A DNA stretch of 45,159 bases, taken from NCBI GenBank assembly GCA_050946375.1, contig JBMNUT010000016.1, positions 1 through 45,159 on the forward strand, written 5' to 3'. Position 1 is the first letter of the stretch. Every line of letters begins with the position of its first letter. Below, one piece after another: positions 41,694 through 45,159 of the stretch. This stretch comes from UBA1794 sp050946375 (GTDB taxonomy: Bacteria > Bacteroidota > Bacteroidia > Bacteroidales > Bacteroidaceae). Both the position numbers and the translations under genes were made by a program. A model generated the notes under the pieces. That model made no database searches. It saw nothing but the letters and a program-made list of their open reading frames with translations, and was not told the origin of the DNA.

Positions 41694-43952
41694 ATGACGA
41701 CAAACCGATGGATACGGATGGCCGCATGCCTGCTGACAGCCGGGCTGATGGTTTCGTGCCTGGAACATCCGGCCGAGAAAACTGCGGACAGCGGGCTGGC
41801 TACGGTGCGCGCCGTGCTCACCGACTATGCCGACGGCCAGCCCCAGCCTTCAGACGGCGAGATGCCCCACAGCCTGGCCGGTTTCCACTTTGTCGACGGT
41901 GTGTTGCGTGCCGTCTATGCCGACGCAGCCCTCCGTCCCTCGGCCGGAAGCTGGAGGCTGGAGGTGGAACGCCTGGAAGGGCGGCTCTACGTAGTGGCTT
42001 GGACGGGCAGCGACGCTCCTCCCTTCGTCTGGCCCTCGACGGGGATGACGGAAGAGGCATGGCTGTCGACGGCCGTTGCCTCCTTCCCCTCGGGCAGCTT
42101 GTTCTACTCCGGCACGGCCGAGCTTACCCCCGCAGCCGCTTCGGGCAACCTCGAGGTAACTCTGCGCCGGGGCATGGCCCGGCTGGAGCTGCGCGTAGAA
42201 GCCACGGAGGGCACCGTCGAAGTGCGCAGCGCCGTGGTCCGCAACGTGCTGCTCGCCGGCTGGCTCTACGAGCATCCCTCTTCGCCGCCCGGGGCAGAGC
42301 GGGGCGATGTGACGCTGACCGAGGGGATAGCCTACCTACACGAGCAGACACCCCTGACTGAGACACGGGCGATAGTCGACGTAACCATGGACGGCCGTGA
42401 GCTGCGGCTGGAAGCCCCCTTGCCCAGCCCTCTGCGGCGCAACACGCGCTATGCCCTCCTCGTGCGGCGCAATGCACAGGGCGCAACGCTCACCGTCGAA
42501 CCCTGGGGCGACGGAGGCACGGCCGACGCTTTCCCCGACCGGGGCGAACTGCTGACCATCGACGCCCTGCGCAGCACGCTGCCTCCCGGGGCCACGCTCG
42601 CCGACGGCGGACGCACCCTGCTTCTGTCCCACGGCGCGGTTGAGGGCACGCTGTGCATCGCGGCCGGAGAAGAGTTGGAGCTGCTGTCCGTAGAGGGAGC
42701 CTACCGCCTCCGGCTGGAACCCCTGACCAGCGGCGGAACGGCAGAGGCGATGAATGCCTTCCGCCTGAGCAAGGACCTGTATGCCCCCGGGGTCGAAGGG
42801 CGCGACGCCGTGGTGCGCTTCCGCCGCAAGGGGCTGACCCATGCCTATCCCGACGACAGCCTCGTGCTGCGCCTGCTGCCCAACCCCGTGCGGCTGGAAG
42901 GGCCGATGAATTTCGATACTGATACGTACGAACACGACTTCGGCCGCTATGTCGACAACGAGCTGGGCCTCTTCGCCCTGCCCGCCGGCAGCCGCATCGC
43001 CCTGGAATTTGACCCCGGCGAAGACCCCTGGCTCAAGCTCGTACCGGGCGAGGGGGCAGACACGTGGCGCGTCGTGGCCGGCTGGCGCCCCAACGACCCT
43101 ACGGCCGACGGCCGGAGGCAGGCAGCACGCATCGTGGTGAGCGGCAGCGACGGCGGCGGGACGGACGGCAGCGAGACATACACCGTCGTGCGGCGCAACT
43201 ACGGCCTGCCCGTCACCTGGTTCCACGGCATCTGGTGGTGTAAGTACAACGCCCGGGGGCGCTCGACCCACTTTGCCGACCAGATTCTCTCCGCCCACGA
43301 CCCCGCCGCGGCAGCCGGGCAGAACCTCTACGACTATCTGGCCTCCTGCTCGCCCGACGACTACCGCACCCTCTGGGAGTGGGCCTACCAGGGCAGCAGC
43401 GGGCAGGGATTGCGCGTGGCAGAACGCGAGGGGCGCCTCGTCATGGACGGCTTCCGCACCGACATCCCCGACCACATCAACCGGCTGCCGCCCGACGCCC
43501 TCGCTCCCGACGGCTACGAACTGCCCTCGATGGACGACTTCAACCGTATTTTCGACGCCACCGACTACGTATGGCTCATGTGGAACGGCACCCACACCCT
43601 GCGCCAGCCCTGGGACGGGCACAGCCTCGTGCGGCGCGAGCAGCGGCGGCGCACCGACATAGAGGTGGACGGACGAACGGCCGGCGAGCTGATCTTCATC
43701 GCGATGACCTCGCCCGACTTCCCTGCCCACGAGCCCATCGTGTGGTACGGCCCCGGGGCACAGTGGGACACCGGCGGCATCGAGCATGCCGGACACTGCA
43801 ACAACATCCTCTTCGGAGTCCATTCGCCCGCGGGCGAGGGGTGGTACATGGCCGGCGGTCTGAACGCCTTCTACCTCCACAAGAACGGCGCGGGCAACCG
43901 CGACACGCGCGTCCTGCGCTTCAAGAAATCGGAGGTGGAATACATCTACTGA
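41694..43952 (+). CDS. Type V fimbrillin-like lipoprotein with FISUMP-like C-terminal domain (paralogue 2)
   Basis: This 752-residue lipoprotein (MTTNRWIRMAACLLTAGLMVSC-LEH) has the same architecture as paralogue 1: FimB-like N-terminus (GRLYVVAWTGSDAPP, VTLRRGMARLELRVEA, PLRRNTRYALLVRRN), the block WRPNDPTADGRRQAAR, then VVRRNYGLPVTW, IWWCKYNARG, LAPDGYELPSMDDF and the C-terminus FKKSEVEYIY. The coding strand is C-rich whereas paralogue 1 is G-rich in its first half, so the two did not arise by recent tandem duplication. It ends the operon; a large hairpin follows. Confidence 0.75.
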   Translation: MTTNRWIRMAACLLTAGLMVSCLEHPAEKTADSGLATVRAVLTDYADGQPQPSDGEMPHSLAGFHFVDGVLRAVYADAALRPSAGSWRLEVERLEGRLYVVAWTGSDAPPFVWPSTGMTEEAWLSTAVASFPSGSLFYSGTAELTPAAASGNLEVTLRRGMARLELRVEATEGTVEVRSAVVRNVLLAGWLYEHPSSPPGAERGDVTLTEGIAYLHEQTPLTETRAIVDVTMDGRELRLEAPLPSPLRRNTRYALLVRRNAQGATLTVEPWGDGGTADAFPDRGELLTIDALRSTLPPGATLADGGRTLLLSHGAVEGTLCIAAGEELELLSVEGAYRLRLEPLTSGGTAEAMNAFRLSKDLYAPGVEGRDAVVRFRRKGLTHAYPDDSLVLRLLPNPVRLEGPMNFDTDTYEHDFGRYVDNELGLFALPAGSRIALEFDPGEDPWLKLVPGEGADTWRVVAGWRPNDPTADGRRQAARIVVSGSDGGGTDGSETYTVVRRNYGLPVTWFHGIWWCKYNARGRSTHFADQILSAHDPAAAAGQNLYDYLASCSPDDYRTLWEWAYQGSSGQGLRVAEREGRLVMDGFRTDIPDHINRLPPDALAPDGYELPSMDDFNRIFDATDYVWLMWNGTHTLRQPWDGHSLVRREQRRRTDIEVDGRTAGELIFIAMTSPDFPAHEPIVWYGPGAQWDTGGIEHAGHCNNILFGVHSPAGEGWYMAGGLNAFYLHKNGAGNRDTRVLRFKKSEVEYIY

Positions 43953-43999
43953 CCCTCCCTCGCCCCTCGCCGGGAGGAGGAAGAGCCGTCCGTTTCTCT

Positions 44000-44050
44000 C
44001 TTCAGAGGAGGGTGTCGAAACGTTCAGTTTTGGCTCACCCTTCTCTGAAG
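44000..44050 (+). terminator. Large hairpin after the fimbrial operon
   Basis: CTTCAGAGGAGGGTG (44000-44014) pairs with CACCCTTCTCTGAAG (44036-44050) over 15 bp with one G-U pair and a 21-base loop. No T-run follows, so it may protect the 3' end of the message rather than terminate it. Confidence 0.55.
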
Positions 44051-44156
44051 GTATATAAGAATACGTAAGTCTCCACCAAATTTAAATCGGCAAAATGTCA
44101 ATATCCACCAAATCTTTTAGCCCCATTTTGTCACTGAGCACCCAATCTTCGACCCC

Positions 44157-44552
44157 TCAGCAGCAGATGAAGCCATGTTTGCCATACTTGCGGACGAGCC
44201 GGTAGGGGCACTTCTCGCTGAGGAGACCGTCTACAATCGCCTTGAAGCACTCCTGCACCTGCCGGAAGCAGGCATTCGCCGTCTCGGCATATTCGTCCAC
44301 CGAGTCGCCGAGCGCGTCGGGCAGCTCCATCATCGTCACGCCCAACTTCTTCGACAGCACGAAAGCCTCCTCCTTGTCCACTACGGCAGAGACCGAGCAG
44401 GAATATTCGGGCTCATCATAGTCCACATGTTCCAAGGTCACCACGAGGCGCATATCGGCGTCAAAACCCACGTAGAGGTCCTCGACGACAGGCTGGTCCT
44501 CGTCGGAGCTCATCACGTGACGCCACTTCCAGAGATTCTGTAGCATAAGCAC
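44157..44552 (-). CDS. Conserved hypothetical small acidic protein
   Basis: This 131-residue acidic protein has no signal peptide or membrane segment. Visible features are SSDEDQPVVEDLYVGFDADM, the strands RLVVTLEHVDYDEPEYSCSV, a helical middle (EEAFVLSKKLGV, CFRQVQECFKAIVDGLL) and a C-terminal YRLVRKYGKHGFICC. A shorter start at 44513 (MSSDEDQ) is possible. I do not recognise the family; the balanced composition and low-complexity-free sequence support a real gene. It is convergent with the fimbrial operon. From 44553 to 44740 upstream I see no gene. Confidence 0.65.
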   Translation of the reverse strand: MLMLQNLWKWRHVMSSDEDQPVVEDLYVGFDADMRLVVTLEHVDYDEPEYSCSVSAVVDKEEAFVLSKKLGVTMMELPDALGDSVDEYAETANACFRQVQECFKAIVDGLLSEKCPYRLVRKYGKHGFICC

Positions 44553-44740
44553 ATCCGTTTTTTTTGAGGGGGCGGCGGAACGGAGAAGCCATCCCCCGAC
44601 GCCCGTGGCGAAGTTACGCCATTTTCTTCAGTCTTGCCACTTCTCCCGATCGTTTTTTTGCCTCCCTCTCCCCTCTCGCCCCGAGGGTATGCCGACCCCG
44701 TGGGGCGCTCCTTGCGGAAAAGCGGCTTTCCCTTCCTCTT

Positions 44741-44818
44741 ATACCCCTAAAAAAGACCGCGGTCGTGCGGTCTTCGGTCTTTTATGGAGTTTTCAGCCGG
44801 CGAAAGACTTTTTAGCAT
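44741..44818 (-). repeat. 78-bp hairpin repeat, copy 3 (GACC/GGTC type)
   Basis: The reverse complement of this copy matches copy 2 (3692-3770), including the GACCG/CGGTC stem, with one or two arm substitutions. It lies about 85 bases from copy 4 in the same orientation. Confidence 0.85.
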
Positions 44819-45000
44819 TCTCGGACGGTTTTGGTAACGAAAACGATTTCGCTACCACCGCCGCTCCCTTGCCGATGCGGCGCAGCCGGAGAAATGGCCA
44901 CCAATACCCCTAAAAAAGTCCGCGGATATCGGATATCGGACATTTATGGAGTTTTCAGCCAGCGAAAGACTTTTTAGCATTCACGGTTCATCTTCCACCT
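44818..45000 (-). repeat. Diverged inner part of the inverted duplication, right copy
   Basis: The reverse complement of 44818-45000 aligns with 421-602 with scattered substitutions and includes hairpin copy 4. On this side copy 3 follows directly where the homology ends. Confidence 0.85.
44904..44980 (-). repeat. 78-bp hairpin repeat, copy 4 (GTCC/GGAC type)
   Basis: The reverse complement is nearly identical to copy 1 (centre TGTCCGATATCCGATATC then CGCGGAC). It begins immediately after the stop codon of the DUF5664-like gene, as copy 1 does after the interrupted copy. Confidence 0.85.
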
Positions 45001-45159
45001 TCGAGGCAGACAGCGAGGCAAAATGCAGCATGAACAACGCATTACACGCCACATGCGCCGCGTGCGGCAAGTGCGACTCCGGGTCGAGCAGCTCGCCGCG
45101 GTCGATGGCTGCCAGATGGCGCAGCAGAGCGCCTTTGTAGCGCGCATATCCGTCTGCCA
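44981..45159 (-). CDS. 3' end of a DUF5664-like (dATP/dGTP diphosphohydrolase-type) gene, right copy
   Basis: The 58 C-terminal residues are open to the window edge and end at the TGA at 44981-44983. They include RHLAAIDRGELLDPES, LPHAAHVACNALFMLHF and SASKVEDEP. The fragment resembles the C-terminus of DUF5664 proteins found in phages and related elements, which act in nucleotide pools. This copy is uninterrupted, unlike the left one. The family call is moderate because only the end is visible. Confidence 0.55.
   Translation of the reverse strand, partial: ADGYARYKGALLRHLAAIDRGELLDPESHLPHAAHVACNALFMLHFASLSASKVEDEP
45033..45159. repeat. Exact terminal inverted repeat, right arm (127 bp)
   Basis: This is the reverse complement of bases 1-127 without a mismatch. 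The adjoining base (45032) differs from its counterpart (128). Confidence 0.95.

Noticed and set aside
42336..43880. 514-residue minus-strand open frame opposite fimbrillin paralogue 2
   Set aside because: It is an antisense shadow in GC-rich DNA with low-complexity, unrecognisable sequence.
1..45159. Terminal inverted repeats as ends of a linear plasmid, phage or transposon
   Set aside because: The repeat lies inside a coding sequence, stops at exactly 127 bases, and encloses core genes (recQ, guaB, mutL, gapA, guaA). A contig-end overlap explains it better.

Overview
This window is a Bacteroidota chromosome fragment, most likely a GC-rich member of the Bacteroidaceae or a close Bacteroidales relative. 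The evidence is the protein families (OstA-like, DUF5686, type V fimbrillin-like lipoproteins, SatD/DUF3307), the housekeeping sequences (gapA, guaB, recQ, mutL), and repeated promoters of the Bacteroides type (-7 TAnnTTTG, some with a -33 TTTG). No tRNA, rRNA, CRISPR array or intact transposase was seen.

Layout. (1) 1-3.9 kb, accessory: the 3' end of a DUF5664-like gene, a 129-bp tandem repeat, a decayed AbiE-type toxin-antitoxin pair, and an AT-rich two-gene module (SatD-like protein with DUF3307 membrane protein). (2) 3.9-10.3 kb: four secreted carbohydrate-active enzymes in a row (GH43, GH16, heparinase II/III-like lyase, GH28-like beta-helix) without SusC/SusD. The last has a probable frameshift in its signal peptide. 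(3) 10.6-24.1 kb, core: recQ, guaB, two parvulin-type isomerases, an OstA-like protein, mutL, gapA (convergent), then guaA behind a long hairpin-rich leader. (4) 24.3-26.6 kb, minus strand: RluA-type pseudouridine synthase, FabG, TetR regulator. (5) 27.0-35.6 kb: a GNAT-like gene followed by a compact type II fatty acid/aryl-polyene-like operon (KS, ACP, two hotdog proteins, CrtI-like flavoenzyme, KR, thioesterase) and a DUF5686 outer-membrane protein. (6) 35.7-44.0 kb: a Crp/Fnr regulator divergent from four lipoprotein genes. One lipoprotein carries a zincin motif; three resemble type V fimbrial proteins. (7) 44.2-45.2 kb: a small hypothetical gene, two more copies of a hairpin repeat, and a second DUF5664-like 3' end.

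The first and last 127 bases are exact reverse complements. That length equals a common maximum assembler k-mer, so the window is probably a whole contig ending in an unresolved inverted repeat. Diverged homology continues inward on both sides, so a real inverted duplication exists.

The best candidates for something new are: the two-hotdog operon, whose dehydratases seem to share out the catalytic His and Glu; the zincin-bearing lipoprotein of the fimbrial operon; the SatD-like protein with class III cyclase-like metal motifs; and two families of structured intergenic repeats.
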